Shown: positions 1-7,700, counted from the first letter of the stretch. The stretch: 9,958 nt of DNA from Fimbriimonadaceae bacterium (GCA_014380605.1 JACMJO010000020.1:1-9958); one strand, 5' to 3'. Made by a program: numbers and translations. The notes: generated from the letters alone by a model not told the origin.

Positions 1-678
1 AACAAGGTCCAAGCACACGTTCGCAGAACCGTCGTCGTTCGCAACCAAGACAAACGCGGGCGGCGAGTTCGCGGGAACCTCGGCGGGAATGCCTAACGGG
101 CCAGGGTAAATCCAGATTCCAAAGTTGGGCTTGGCATCCAGGCGATCTATCAAGTCAGGAGAAGCAGAATCTCCCGGCCCTCCCTGGAAAGCCGCCATCG
201 AAAGAACCTCGCCACCGGCTGAGAATCCCATCATGCCGATGCGGTAAGGATTCAGGTTCCATTCCTTCGCTCGGGATCGCACCAATCGAACCGCACGATA
301 CCCATCGGCCCGTGCGTCCTTCTCAACAGTGAGGCCAGAATCCTTCTCCCTTGCTAAGCGGTGCTTCAGGACAAACGCAGTGATGCCCAACTTCGACATG
401 AACTCGGCTGGTTTGTGTCCCTCTTCACCCACGACCAACTCTCGATGTCCTCCACCCGGAACCACGATCACCGCCGTCCCGTTGGCCGTTCCCAGGATGG
501 GTTGGTAGACGGTTAAGGACGGATTGTATATGTTTCCAACCGACCAGGGATTTGGTTTGGTTTCGGCTTCCTTCTGTCGCGATTCCGAACCCGGAGCCCC
601 ATTTGGCCACAGGTGGATGACCGGCTTATCGTTCTGGGAAGTTGAGATCATGGCAACGATGCAAAGGATGGCGCTCAT
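1..678 (-). CDS. Alpha/beta-hydrolase esterase, acetyl-xylan-esterase-like (partial, C-terminus off left edge)
   Basis: The reverse strand is open from an ATG at 678 to the window edge, giving 226 residues without a stop. Residues 22-30 read HLWPNGAPG, a signature common at the N-terminus of this serine-esterase group. PGGGH (74-78) fits the oxyanion-hole loop. GFSAGG (151-156) is the nucleophile elbow, with Ser153 the likely nucleophile. Asp215 or Asp216 in VANDD is the likely acid, and the catalytic His must lie beyond the edge. Family members usually deacetylate xylan or related esters, so that role is inferred. The start overlaps the GH116 stop as ATGA, and an in-frame TAG at 691-693 rules out a longer N-terminus. 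Residues 4-11 form a short hydrophobic run without basic residues, so a signal peptide is doubtful; Met10 is an alternative start. It could equally be annotated as a generic dienelactone-hydrolase-like protein. Confidence 0.85.
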   Translation of the reverse strand, partial: MSAILCIVAMISTSQNDKPVIHLWPNGAPGSESRQKEAETKPNPWSVGNIYNPSLTVYQPILGTANGTAVIVVPGGGHRELVVGEEGHKPAEFMSKLGITAFVLKHRLAREKDSGLTVEKDARADGYRAVRLVRSRAKEWNLNPYRIGMMGFSAGGEVLSMAAFQGGPGDSASPDLIDRLDAKPNFGIWIYPGPLGIPAEVPANSPPAFVLVANDDGSANVCLDLV

Positions 679-3053
679 GCTGGAAAGAGGCTACCCTCCC
701 TCAACTCAAACTTGGTTCCACCGCCTTTGCGGATAGCCTGTCCCCAGCCATGGGGCGTGCTGAAGAAGAAGCGTCCATCGCTTTCCAGGGTTGCCTCGCG
801 AGACACCGCATCGTACCGCAATCCCGGCAATGCAAGCATCAAGCCATACGAAGCCATGGCGCGGGCGTAGTGCGAGCCGCATTCGAATTCATTCCAGGGA
901 TTTCTACGGGTTCCATCGTATCGGCGGCGAATTCCGTTCACAATGTCCAGCGCTTCCTTTTCCATTCCATCGAACGCAAAGTGGGTTGCCACCTGATACT
1001 CAATTCCCGTCCACACCTCGTCGGAATACACAAACGGGAAATGAGGCCGACCGCCGTTCGGCCAAGAACAGAGAATCAGACCCGGCTCATCGGCAAAGGC
1101 ATACACGCGCTGTAGATTTTCATGATCGCCGAGCGGGTCTTTGAAGTTGTGGCGATACATGGCTTCCAAAGCCTTGTGCACCAATGCCGGGTCGACCAGG
1201 TCTCCCAACCCCGCGACCGTTGCTGATAGTTGCCCAAACAACTGATCGCTGAGGCATCCCTTTCCATGCTGATACTTCGGCGCTGAGGCATCGTCGTAAG
1301 CTCGCTCCTGTACGAAGAATTCGCCATTGAAGAGCCGTTCCTCGGTCAGTCTTCGACCACCTTCATACAGGTCCCGGTAGGTGGTAGCCGTGGCCACATC
1401 CCCCAAGTGAATGCAAATCTCTTCGCCCGCCCTCAATGCGGCTAGGTAGAAGAACTGCGTAAGCGGATTTGGCCCCTGGAAATTGATGTCATATGTGTTG
1501 TGCTGTATCTCCCCATCCACCAACCCATCTCGATCGCGATCCCATTGCACCCACGCGTACTCTAGTGCCCTTTTCGCGCTGGGCCAGAGTTCGCGCAGAT
1601 AGCTCTCATCGCCCGATAGTCGCCAGTCTCTGTATAGCTGGATCACTCCTCCGAGCTGTCCGTCGCTTGCTGCATGCCAAAGGGTGGATTCTGCGCCCAA
1701 GGGGATCATCACTCGGAAGTTCAACGCCCCTTCTTGGCCCACTGGACCACAGTTGAAGGAATGCTTGTACTCTGCCCGACGCATGCTTGCCTGCATCTCC
1801 GGGAACAGATAAGCATGGGCTAGGGCATAGTTCCAAACGTGCGAACAGGTCCCGGCACAGCATCCTTGGTCTGGCCCACAGCCTTCCCAAGCCCAGAACG
1901 TGCCGTCCTGCAATCGCAGAACCGTCGGAGTATGGAGGATGCTCGCGGTTGCGCTCACCGACTGCAGAACCTCGGTCGGGAGAGTGGTAGTGAATAGAGC
2001 CTCTTCAAACGCCAAGGTTCGCTCAGTCAGTGAGTCGTAGTTTTTGAAGAAGTCGGTGGCGGCATCCTTCGCGGTCGGCCATTGAGTGGCGTAGAACGGG
2101 GTCCAAGTGTGATCCTTGTAGTCGCCGCCGTCCCAATACTTGATGCTGGTTGGGAATACCCACGAGATCAGGAATGGAACCTCGACTTCTTCCCCAGGAG
2201 CAAGCGAAACGACTGCTCCTAGACTTCCGGCGGCGCGATCCGTCCCCGCTCCTAAAGGTCCACCCTCTAGCCGACCCGTTTCCTTGAAAGCAGACCAAAC
2301 CGCCTGAAGCGAATCCCACCATTCCCGCTGATCCCATTTGGGCAACGCCGTGACATTCTCCCAATTGGTGCTCAAGGCAACCGTTCCCTTGCTTGGATGG
2401 TTAGGGGAAAAGCGATCATTGGAAAAGCGGATCCCTCGACAGCCTTCCTCCTCAAAGAACTCGCCTTTCGCCTGATCCTTCTCGCCAGCCACCTTCCAAC
2501 CAATCGGGTTTGTCATGGTCCAGGCCAAGGTCGCATCGACTCGAACGTTGCTTATGTTCTTCAGTCGATACACCAAACAAGCTCCTGGGTAGCTGGAGGA
2601 ATCGACGTCGCCGGGAATGAACGGGTTGAATGAGGCTAACTCAACCTCGAGGGGCAAATTTTGCTTGTGAAATCGGACCCGGGCAAACGGAAATGACCCC
2701 GCAAACTCCACCGAGTCAAAAGCGGGCAGACCATCCATCTGCTCAAACATGTTTCCATGTCCATAGGTCCATGGCCCTGACAGCTCACCCGCAAAATGGG
2801 TCATTCTTGGCCCCTGTAAGGCCAGTAGACGCGCGTCTGCCTCTTCTGCCATCATCCAGATCATGGGGAAGGTATAAGGCAAGAAAGTGCCCTTGCTTGG
2901 GCGACCGAAAATCTCCCAGTCCCGGAGATTCCCGCGCCCAACGAGGCTCACGCAACCGGTTCCAAAGCCCCCAAGAGGAAACGCGATCTCCCGTAGATGC
3001 TCTCCCCGAAATGTATAGGGTTCAAGGTCGAATGTCGGGCGGAACAGGCTCAT
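675..3053 (-). CDS. GH116 family beta-glycosidase (bile-acid beta-glucosidase / GBA2-like)
   Basis: This 792-residue protein matches glycoside hydrolase family 116, which hydrolyses beta-linked glucosides or xylosides with retention and includes human GBA2 and TxGH116 (about 800 residues). The N-terminal beta-sandwich domain (roughly 20-330) begins with the family hallmark IAFPLGGFGTG (23-33) and continues with RDWEIFGRPSKG (44-55). The (alpha/alpha)6 catalytic domain (roughly 350-745) holds DGEIQHNTYD, where Glu515 is the expected nucleophile, and YSDEVWTG, where Asp678 is the expected acid/base. Arg731 in HYARAM sits in a conserved substrate-site segment. There is no signal peptide, so a cytoplasmic enzyme acting on imported glycosides is likely. 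Its stop overlaps the start of the downstream esterase by 4 bases (ATGA), suggesting coupled translation. A TAATCT box lies 9 nt before the ATG and no Shine-Dalgarno is seen. Exact substrate cannot be read from sequence. Confidence 0.95.
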   Translation of the reverse strand: MSLFRPTFDLEPYTFRGEHLREIAFPLGGFGTGCVSLVGRGNLRDWEIFGRPSKGTFLPYTFPMIWMMAEEADARLLALQGPRMTHFAGELSGPWTYGHGNMFEQMDGLPAFDSVEFAGSFPFARVRFHKQNLPLEVELASFNPFIPGDVDSSSYPGACLVYRLKNISNVRVDATLAWTMTNPIGWKVAGEKDQAKGEFFEEEGCRGIRFSNDRFSPNHPSKGTVALSTNWENVTALPKWDQREWWDSLQAVWSAFKETGRLEGGPLGAGTDRAAGSLGAVVSLAPGEEVEVPFLISWVFPTSIKYWDGGDYKDHTWTPFYATQWPTAKDAATDFFKNYDSLTERTLAFEEALFTTTLPTEVLQSVSATASILHTPTVLRLQDGTFWAWEGCGPDQGCCAGTCSHVWNYALAHAYLFPEMQASMRRAEYKHSFNCGPVGQEGALNFRVMIPLGAESTLWHAASDGQLGGVIQLYRDWRLSGDESYLRELWPSAKRALEYAWVQWDRDRDGLVDGEIQHNTYDINFQGPNPLTQFFYLAALRAGEEICIHLGDVATATTYRDLYEGGRRLTEERLFNGEFFVQERAYDDASAPKYQHGKGCLSDQLFGQLSATVAGLGDLVDPALVHKALEAMYRHNFKDPLGDHENLQRVYAFADEPGLILCSWPNGGRPHFPFVYSDEVWTGIEYQVATHFAFDGMEKEALDIVNGIRRRYDGTRRNPWNEFECGSHYARAMASYGLMLALPGLRYDAVSREATLESDGRFFFSTPHGWGQAIRKGGGTKFELREGSLFPA

Positions 3054-3054
3054 T

Positions 3055-3086
3055 GCGGCGCGAGATTACCGCCGTTTTCGCGCCGC
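3055..3086. promoter_or_regulatory. Perfect 9-bp inverted repeat in divergent promoter region (candidate operator)
   Basis: GCGGCGCGA at 3055-3063 is exactly mirrored by TCGCGCCGC at 3078-3086, with a 14-base spacer. The arm centres are 23 bp apart, about two helical turns, as expected for a dimeric regulator. The left arm lies between the putative GH116 -10 box and its ATG. The right arm lies just upstream of the TATACT box facing the dioxygenase gene. One bound protein could therefore control both divergent genes. No regulator gene is in the window. A GC-rich RNA hairpin is an alternative, but the right arm would lie upstream of either predicted transcription start. Confidence 0.45.
3063..3068 (-). 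promoter_or_regulatory. Putative -10 box (TAATCT) of the GH116 gene
   Basis: Read on the minus strand, TAATCT ends 9 nt before the GH116 ATG, which would put transcription start within about 3 nt of the start codon. No clear TTGACA-like -35 box and no Shine-Dalgarno sequence are seen. The box touches the left arm of the 3055-3086 inverted repeat. Confidence 0.35.
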
Positions 3087-3093
3087 CGAACGA

Positions 3094-3099
3094 TATACT
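3094..3099 (+). promoter_or_regulatory. Putative -10 box (TATACT) of the dioxygenase gene
   Basis: TATACT is a near-consensus -10 box pointing toward the dioxygenase. Transcription would start near 3105-3107, giving a leader of about 28 nt to the ATG at 3134. The in-frame ATG at 3104 is only 4 nt from the box, so it would sit at or before the expected transcription start. No good -35 is present; the right arm of the dyad lies immediately upstream. Confidence 0.45.
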
Positions 3100-3133
3100 C
3101 GAAATGAGGAAGGCTCGTCGGAAAGACAATCCT

Positions 3134-3976
3134 ATGGTTAGCATCAAGTTTGCATCGAATCAACCTAGCGCTACAGAGATTGCACTCGCCAAACGCGCGA
3201 TCGAAGAGGACGGGTTTGTGGTTCTAGAGGATGTGGTCGATCTGGGACACATCAGCCACCTACGGGAACGCACACTTGAGGATCTCGAGAAGCTCTTGGC
3301 CCGCACGGATGCGCCTTTCAACTGGACCAAAGGGAACATCCAACAAGATCCACCCCGATTTGCCCCTTACCTCTATCGAGATGTCTTGGTGAACGATGCC
3401 GTCATTGCGGTTAGCAAGAGTGTCCTGGGGGCCGGGATGCGAAACGGCTTCTACAGCGGCAACACCGCCCTGCCAAGCGAGTCTCGCCAGCCGGTCCACG
3501 CCGATATGGGTCAGCTTTGGCCAAATCTAAGGGTGGGAACTCCGCCCGCGCTACTGGTGGTTAACGTTCCATTGGTAGATATGGGACCTGAAAACGGAAG
3601 CACGGAGATTTGGCCGGGAACGCACCTGGACCCCGAGATCGCCATTCAAAACGGAGACATCGAAGTGCCTGACGCTCGGCTCGATGAGCAACGGAAGATT
3701 TGCCCTCCTCTCCAGCCTCGAGTGTCCGCCGGAAGCGTCGTGATTCGAGACATTCGTCTGTGGCATGCGGGTATGCCGAATAGGACAACGGAGCCTAGGC
3801 CGATGATTGCGATGATTCACTCCGTTAACTGGTGGCCGGCTGGAAAGGTCCAGTTTTCCAAAGGCTCGGAGGAGTTCCTGAGCCACCCCGACTTGGAGTG
3901 GGCGGTCGAGTATATGGACCAAGAAATCGACCATATCGCCGGCGTCCATGGTTACAAGGCTCCGGCTGAAGTCTAG
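3134..3976 (+). CDS. Phytanoyl-CoA dioxygenase (PhyH) family Fe(II)/2-oxoglutarate oxygenase
   Basis: The 280-residue product has the length and motif order of PhyH-type non-haem iron oxygenases, which couple 2-oxoglutarate decarboxylation to hydroxylation of a small molecule. His122 and Asp124 (HAD) with His211 (in LWHAG) form the iron-binding facial triad. Arg222, 11 residues after the distal His, is the expected 2-oxoglutarate carboxylate ligand. PENGSTEIWPGTH (152-164) and the SAGSVVIRD segment (198-206) are typical of the family. The protein looks cytoplasmic. I chose ATG 3134 because the purine-rich GGAAAG at 3120-3125 is 8 nt upstream and family homology starts soon after. An in-frame ATG at 3104 would add ten residues. 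The open frame reaches back to 2630, but that part is antisense to GH116 and has no PhyH-like features. Substrate is unknown; the divergent GH116 gene is the only contextual hint. Confidence 0.9.
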   Translation: MVSIKFASNQPSATEIALAKRAIEEDGFVVLEDVVDLGHISHLRERTLEDLEKLLARTDAPFNWTKGNIQQDPPRFAPYLYRDVLVNDAVIAVSKSVLGAGMRNGFYSGNTALPSESRQPVHADMGQLWPNLRVGTPPALLVVNVPLVDMGPENGSTEIWPGTHLDPEIAIQNGDIEVPDARLDEQRKICPPLQPRVSAGSVVIRDIRLWHAGMPNRTTEPRPMIAMIHSVNWWPAGKVQFSKGSEEFLSHPDLEWAVEYMDQEIDHIAGVHGYKAPAEV

Positions 3977-3978
3977 GA

Positions 3979-3999
3979 AATCTCCGTTATCTTGAGATT
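3979..3999 (+). repeat. Weak 6-bp inverted repeat just after the dioxygenase stop
   Basis: AATCTC (3979-3984) pairs with GAGATT (3994-3999) around a 9-base loop, starting 2 bases after the TAG stop. No T-run follows, so it is not a convincing intrinsic terminator. The loop includes TATCTT (3988-3993), which resembles a -10 box and could start a transcript for the next gene with a leader of about 55 nt. Confidence 0.2.
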
Positions 4000-4035
4000 C
4001 AAATCAACAAGTCCGGCAACACTTGCAGAGGAGTT

Positions 4036-4040
4036 AGGAG
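4036..4040 (+). promoter_or_regulatory. Shine-Dalgarno-like AGGAG before the PD40 gene
   Basis: AGGAG ends 13 nt before the ATG at 4054, longer than the usual 5-9 nt spacing. A second purine-rich GAGGAG lies at 4028-4033. It is one of the few recognisable Shine-Dalgarno sequences here and supports initiation at 4054; no upstream in-frame ATG, GTG or TTG occurs between here and the dioxygenase stop. Confidence 0.4.
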
Positions 4041-4053
4041 AAACAATCTAGGC

Positions 4054-5166
4054 ATGATTTCCGCCTTGATGCTCTTGGCTGCGGCAAATGGCAACCACGC
4101 CCATGCCTGCGAAGCCTTCTTGCCAGCGTTCGACGAAGTCTCTGCACTCGCTATTTCCGCAAATGGAAACGATCCTGATTCTGCGCCAGTTGAATCAAAC
4201 CCTGCAGAGACCAATCTATCCAATTTGCGGCAGATGACCTTCGGTGGCCAAAACGCCGAAGCCTACTGGAGCGTCGATGGCAAGAAGATAGCCTATCAGA
4301 CCCGGCAGCCAGGCTATCCAGACGAGCAGATTTTCACCATGAATGCCGATGGCTCCCGGAAGACGCTCATGAGCACGGGCAAGGGTCGATGTACGTGTAG
4401 CTACTTCACCCCGGATCAAAAGTGGATCTATTTCAGCAGTACTCACGAGAAGAACGAGGGTCCACAAAAGGCTCTCGACATGAGCAAGGGCTACTTCTGG
4501 ATGGTCAATCCCGATTTTGCGATCTACCGCCGACCTGCTGACCCCAAGAAAAACGACTTGCAGCGAATCCTGCAACTGCCGGGCTATGTGGCGGAGACCA
4601 CCGTCGCTCCGAATGGCAAATACATGACCTTCACGTCCAATTATGAGGGCGACCTGGAGATATACCGTGCCGACTTGGATGGCAAGAACCTCAAGCGGCT
4701 GACCAGCGAAGTTGGATACGATGGCGGGCCGTTCGTCAGTTGGGATTCCAAGAAGATCGTCTACCGCCGAGACCTGATCGAGAACGACAAGGAACTCGAA
4801 GAATACAAGGCCCTGCTGAAGGAGAACCTGGTTCGCCCGAGCAAGCTTGAAATCTGGATAATGGATGCGGATGGATCGAACAAGAAACAGGTGACCAACC
4901 TCGGCTGCGCATCCTTCGCCCCGTTCCTTCACCCAGACGGAAAGCGGATTATCTTCGCCACCAACTACGGCGATCCCAAAGCGCGAGAGTTCGACCTCTG
5001 GCTGATCAACGTAGACGGCACCGGCCTCACCCGCATCACCAAAACGCCTGACTTCGATGGCTTCCCAATGTTCACTCGGGATGGTAAGAAGCTCCTTTGG
5101 GCGTCGAACCGGTTTGGAAAGGTCCGCGGCGAGACGAACATCTTCACCGCCGACTGGAAGAACTAG
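4054..5166 (+). CDS. TolB-like PD40 beta-propeller protein, probably exported
   Basis: The 370-residue product carries about six PD40/WD40-like blades of the TolB type. Visible cores include YWSVDGKKIAY (71-81), YFTPDQKWIYF (117-127), VAPNGKYMTF (184-193), VSWDSKKIVY (228-237), LHPDGKRIIF (292-301) and FTRDGKKLLW (340-349). Several are followed by strands of the DADGSN or NVDGTG kind. These propellers usually act as binding scaffolds in the periplasm or at the cell surface. No catalytic domain is attached, so this is not a prolyl-oligopeptidase. The N-terminus has a hydrophobic segment and an AHA|C site around residue 18, but lacks the usual Lys/Arg, so export is probable rather than certain; Cys19 is not in a good lipobox. 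Residues 241-265 form a charged insertion between blades. It lies 77 bases after the dioxygenase gene on the same strand, so co-transcription is possible. Confidence 0.85.
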   Translation: MISALMLLAAANGNHAHACEAFLPAFDEVSALAISANGNDPDSAPVESNPAETNLSNLRQMTFGGQNAEAYWSVDGKKIAYQTRQPGYPDEQIFTMNADGSRKTLMSTGKGRCTCSYFTPDQKWIYFSSTHEKNEGPQKALDMSKGYFWMVNPDFAIYRRPADPKKNDLQRILQLPGYVAETTVAPNGKYMTFTSNYEGDLEIYRADLDGKNLKRLTSEVGYDGGPFVSWDSKKIVYRRDLIENDKELEEYKALLKENLVRPSKLEIWIMDADGSNKKQVTNLGCASFAPFLHPDGKRIIFATNYGDPKAREFDLWLINVDGTGLTRITKTPDFDGFPMFTRDGKKLLWASNRFGKVRGETNIFTADWKN

Positions 5167-5186
5167 AACCTCACGATTTTGCGCGT

Positions 5187-5195
5187 TGGTAACCT
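5187..5195 (+). promoter_or_regulatory. Extended -10 element (TGG-TAACCT) before the 61-residue gene
   Basis: TG at 5187-5188, one base, then TAACCT at 5190-5195 fits an extended -10 box. It ends 6 nt before the ATG at 5202, so transcription would begin at about the start codon and give a leaderless mRNA. There is no Shine-Dalgarno sequence, and no good -35 box. Confidence 0.35.
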
Positions 5196-5201
5196 ATCGG
5201 A

Positions 5202-5387
5202 ATGCCGACCGAAATCAAGCTTGAAATCTACGACATGTCCCTTCGGCTGCTTCACCCGCTGGAAACTAACATGCGGGAGGCCGAAAAGGAGATCAGCGCC
5301 CATGTCAACAACGGTTGGCGGATCGTGTCTACTGACTGGAACTCAAGCTACTTCAAGTACCTCGTCATGTTTCAGAAGGACAGCTAG
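5202..5387 (+). CDS. Small DUF4177-like protein, 61 residues
   Basis: This short protein sits 35 bases after the PD40 gene on the same strand. It has an N-terminal strand (IKLEIYDM), a helix rich in Glu/Lys (about 23-34), then NNGWRIVS (36-43) and a final strand FKYLVMFQKD (51-60). This order, with the Gly-Trp before a strand and a terminal hydrophobic strand ending in Lys, resembles DUF4177-type small proteins, whose function is unknown. The match is by eye and tentative. A TAACCT box 6 nt before the ATG supports real expression. A longer overlapping open frame (5179-5562) has an Arg/Ser/Thr-rich composition and runs into the downstream antisense gene, so this frame is preferred. Confidence 0.6.
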   Translation: MPTEIKLEIYDMSLRLLHPLETNMREAEKEISAHVNNGWRIVSTDWNSSYFKYLVMFQKDS

Positions 5388-5441
5388 ATCCGCCCTTTGC
5401 CTACGACCTACAGCGGTAACCGTCGGCCAAGATCGTTCGAA

Positions 5442-7619
5442 CTATTTCGACCCGTTAATCCGCTTCAACTCGTTCACCAAGAAGTCCATATTCATGAAAG
5501 GATCACCGCCCGTGCGCTTCCAGCGGACGCAGCCCTTTTTATCGATCAGGATCGTCGAATGAAGCTCGATCTCTTCAAAATCGTCGTACGAGGCGAAGCG
5601 CCTGGCGTTCTCATGCGCGGTGTCGGATAGAAAAGTGACGCCCACTTTGCCAAGAATCGCGGATTCTTTCAGTTTGGCGGGCGTCGCGCTGCAGACCGCA
5701 AGCACCACCGTATCTTGGGCCTCGAAGTCGGACATTCGGTCATTGATCGACTTGAGCTGACCTACGCAATGGACGCACGCTTCGCCCAGGAAGAAGACCA
5801 GCAGCACATTCTTGCCTGAATAGTCCTTGAGCTGGACTGGCTTCCCATCTACGTTTAAGACTTGGAGAGCGGGCGCCTGAAACGGTCGCCAGTTCATGGG
5901 TCCCAGGGCATCAAGGTCTTTGGGTCGATAGATTCGCTCCGGCCTCGGAGTCTCGGCGATTGGCTTGGCCGCAAGTTTAAGCTTCCGGACATCATCCAGC
6001 CATCTTAGATTTTTGTCAGCTTGCGACCAGACGGCTTCTAGTCTCCCGGCATAGTGGGTTGCCCTCTCCACATTGCCTGAAGCATGGTGCGCAAGGGCAA
6101 GACCCGAAAGGGTGAAGCCATCGTTGGGTTCTTCCTTCAAGGCTCGCTCATAGCACTCGATGGCCAACTTGTTGTCTCCTCGCTTGCGATAGTCGTCGCC
6201 AAGGAGCCGGATAACTCGCCAAGGGCTGCTGGGTGGATCCCCCCCGACGTTCTTGGCATCTTCCTCGGCGGCATTCAAAAGCGCCTTCTGCCCTTCCAAC
6301 AAGTGTCCTTCGGACAGGGCAATCATCCCTTCGGCGATGTTCACGGCTTGGTTAAGGAATCGGGTCTGATCCCCGCTGGGGTCCTTCGCAGCGGCGGCAA
6401 TCTTCACTACCAACCCCTTCAAATCTTGAAGCCGTTCCTTCGCTTTCCGGAGTTTGCCCAAGCCATTGAGGGCAAGGGTCTCCGTGAGAGCCTGCTCGAA
6501 CTTTCCGGAGTCGTGGTTGATGTTCCAGGCAACTACGCCCGGGGTCAGAATCTGGTCCCATCTCTCGAACTTGACGAGAGCTCGCACCAGGGCGGCGTGG
6601 CCCTCCATCGTAATTCGGCCCATCTCTTCTGGGTTATATTCGGGATCGCGTGGCGCGGCGAGCATATCGCGCGCACCCTGGAGCGAGGCTTCCGCCATTC
6701 CGAGTTGCTCTTGGATATAGCACAGGTAGTTTCGATTGTGGGGGTAGTTCCAGGTCTCGAATGGCAGGGCGAGCCGGTCGTTCATGTAGCGGAGCTCGAT
6801 CCGGGTCGCCGAATCCATCGCGATCGCGGCCTCGTGATACATCCCGATCTTGCTATAGATGTGGCCGGGCATGTGGAGGGAGTGGCCGATACCGGGGGCG
6901 GCCCTTCCGTAGAGTTCGCAGCTCCGAATGCCTTGCTGGGGCGACGCATAGTCCCAGTTATGGATGGCCGCATGGTGAGCGCCCGGATGCATGGGGTTCT
7001 TTGCCAGCACTTGTTCGATCACCAGCTGATTGGCCAAGGCGCTGCCCGCACCGATATTGAAGAAGGCAAGGTTGGCTTTCGCTTCGAGGTCGTCTGGATA
7101 CTTGATCACAATCTCTTGAAGCTGATTGGCGAGGACTTTGGGGCCTTCCTTCACTCCCGGTCCGGTGGCCTTTTCCCAGGCCTCGATGTACATCCGCTCT
7201 CGATCCATGACTCTGTCCTTTCGACGGACGGCTTCCTTGAGGAATGTCTTGTAACGTCCGAACTCTTTGTCGTCGTACTCGGGCCCGCCCACGGTGAACC
7301 AGCTGAATCCACACCGCGCGAGGCTCCAGTACGCCATCGCGCAATCGGGATCGAGCTTCAAACACCATCGGAATGAGCGCTCGGCTTCCTCGAACCAAAA
7401 GGAGTGGAGAAGGGCGTTACCCTGGTTGAACCACTTTTGAACTTCAGGATTCTTGGTGGTGATGGGGAAGGGAGCCTCGCCCAGGCCCTCCATGACCCAT
7501 GGCCGCGTCCGCATACCTGAGTCGAACGCCGACCCGTGTTTTGAATGGCCCGGATCGTCGGCGGCGAATGCAATGACAAAAACCAAGATCAAGAGAAGCG
7601 CAACAAACTGACGCAGCAT
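5442..7619 (-). CDS. Exported TPR protein with C-terminal AhpC/TSA-type redoxin domain
   Basis: The 725-residue product begins with a clear signal peptide: MLRQ, a hydrophobic core (5-18), and a probable cut after Ala19 or Ala20. Residues about 65-550 are helical TPR-like repeats, for example WFNQGNALL onward at 63-101, HMPGHIYSKIGMYHEAA (249-265) and the canonical GDNKLAIECYERALKEEPND (481-500). The C-terminal 580-720 segment is a thioredoxin-fold redoxin: VLLVFFLGEACVHC (605-618) places a CxxC at Cys615 and Cys618, followed by VLAVCS (639-644) and ILIDKKGCVRW (690-700). Such domains act as thiol oxidoreductases or peroxiredoxins, here probably outside the cytoplasm. His-rich segments at 211-221 and 246-253 may bind metal, but this is inference. 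An extended -10 element 11 nt upstream supports this start; no Shine-Dalgarno is seen. Partner proteins are unknown. Confidence 0.88.
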   Translation of the reverse strand: MLRQFVALLLILVFVIAFAADDPGHSKHGSAFDSGMRTRPWVMEGLGEAPFPITTKNPEVQKWFNQGNALLHSFWFEEAERSFRWCLKLDPDCAMAYWSLARCGFSWFTVGGPEYDDKEFGRYKTFLKEAVRRKDRVMDRERMYIEAWEKATGPGVKEGPKVLANQLQEIVIKYPDDLEAKANLAFFNIGAGSALANQLVIEQVLAKNPMHPGAHHAAIHNWDYASPQQGIRSCELYGRAAPGIGHSLHMPGHIYSKIGMYHEAAIAMDSATRIELRYMNDRLALPFETWNYPHNRNYLCYIQEQLGMAEASLQGARDMLAAPRDPEYNPEEMGRITMEGHAALVRALVKFERWDQILTPGVVAWNINHDSGKFEQALTETLALNGLGKLRKAKERLQDLKGLVVKIAAAAKDPSGDQTRFLNQAVNIAEGMIALSEGHLLEGQKALLNAAEEDAKNVGGDPPSSPWRVIRLLGDDYRKRGDNKLAIECYERALKEEPNDGFTLSGLALAHHASGNVERATHYAGRLEAVWSQADKNLRWLDDVRKLKLAAKPIAETPRPERIYRPKDLDALGPMNWRPFQAPALQVLNVDGKPVQLKDYSGKNVLLVFFLGEACVHCVGQLKSINDRMSDFEAQDTVVLAVCSATPAKLKESAILGKVGVTFLSDTAHENARRFASYDDFEEIELHSTILIDKKGCVRWKRTGGDPFMNMDFLVNELKRINGSK

Positions 7620-7630
7620 AATTTACGCGC

Positions 7631-7639
7631 ATCATAGCA
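7631..7639 (-). promoter_or_regulatory. Extended -10 promoter (TGC-TATGAT) of the TPR-redoxin gene
   Basis: On the minus strand TG, one base, TATGAT ends 11 nt before the ATG at 7619, so the leader would be only about 4 nt. A weak -35 candidate, TTCCGA, lies 17 nt upstream at 7654-7659. The extended -10 may make up for the poor -35. Confidence 0.5.
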
Positions 7640-7700
7640 GGGTGCTTCGAAGTTCGGAAGAGTGAGGAATTCCGCTGAGGTGCTTTCTGCTTTTGATTGC

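Noticed and set aside
2630..3133. N-terminal extension of the dioxygenase open frame back to an ATG at 2630
   Set aside because: It is antisense to the strongly supported GH116 N-terminus and has no dioxygenase-like features; ATG 3134 gives a normal-length PhyH protein.
4216..4932. 238-residue minus-strand open frame
   Set aside because: It is antisense to the PD40 propeller gene, whose blade repeats are clear; no independent support for the antisense frame.
5388..5441. Bidirectional terminator between the 61-residue gene and the TPR-redoxin gene (palindrome CGGTAACCG at 5414-5422)
   Set aside because: The stem is only 4 bp with a one-base centre and no T-run on either strand, so it cannot form a stable terminator hairpin.
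6084..7376. 430-residue plus-strand open frame
   Set aside because: It lies entirely antisense to the TPR-redoxin gene, and its translation shows no recognisable domain. It is a shadow of the codon pattern on the other strand.
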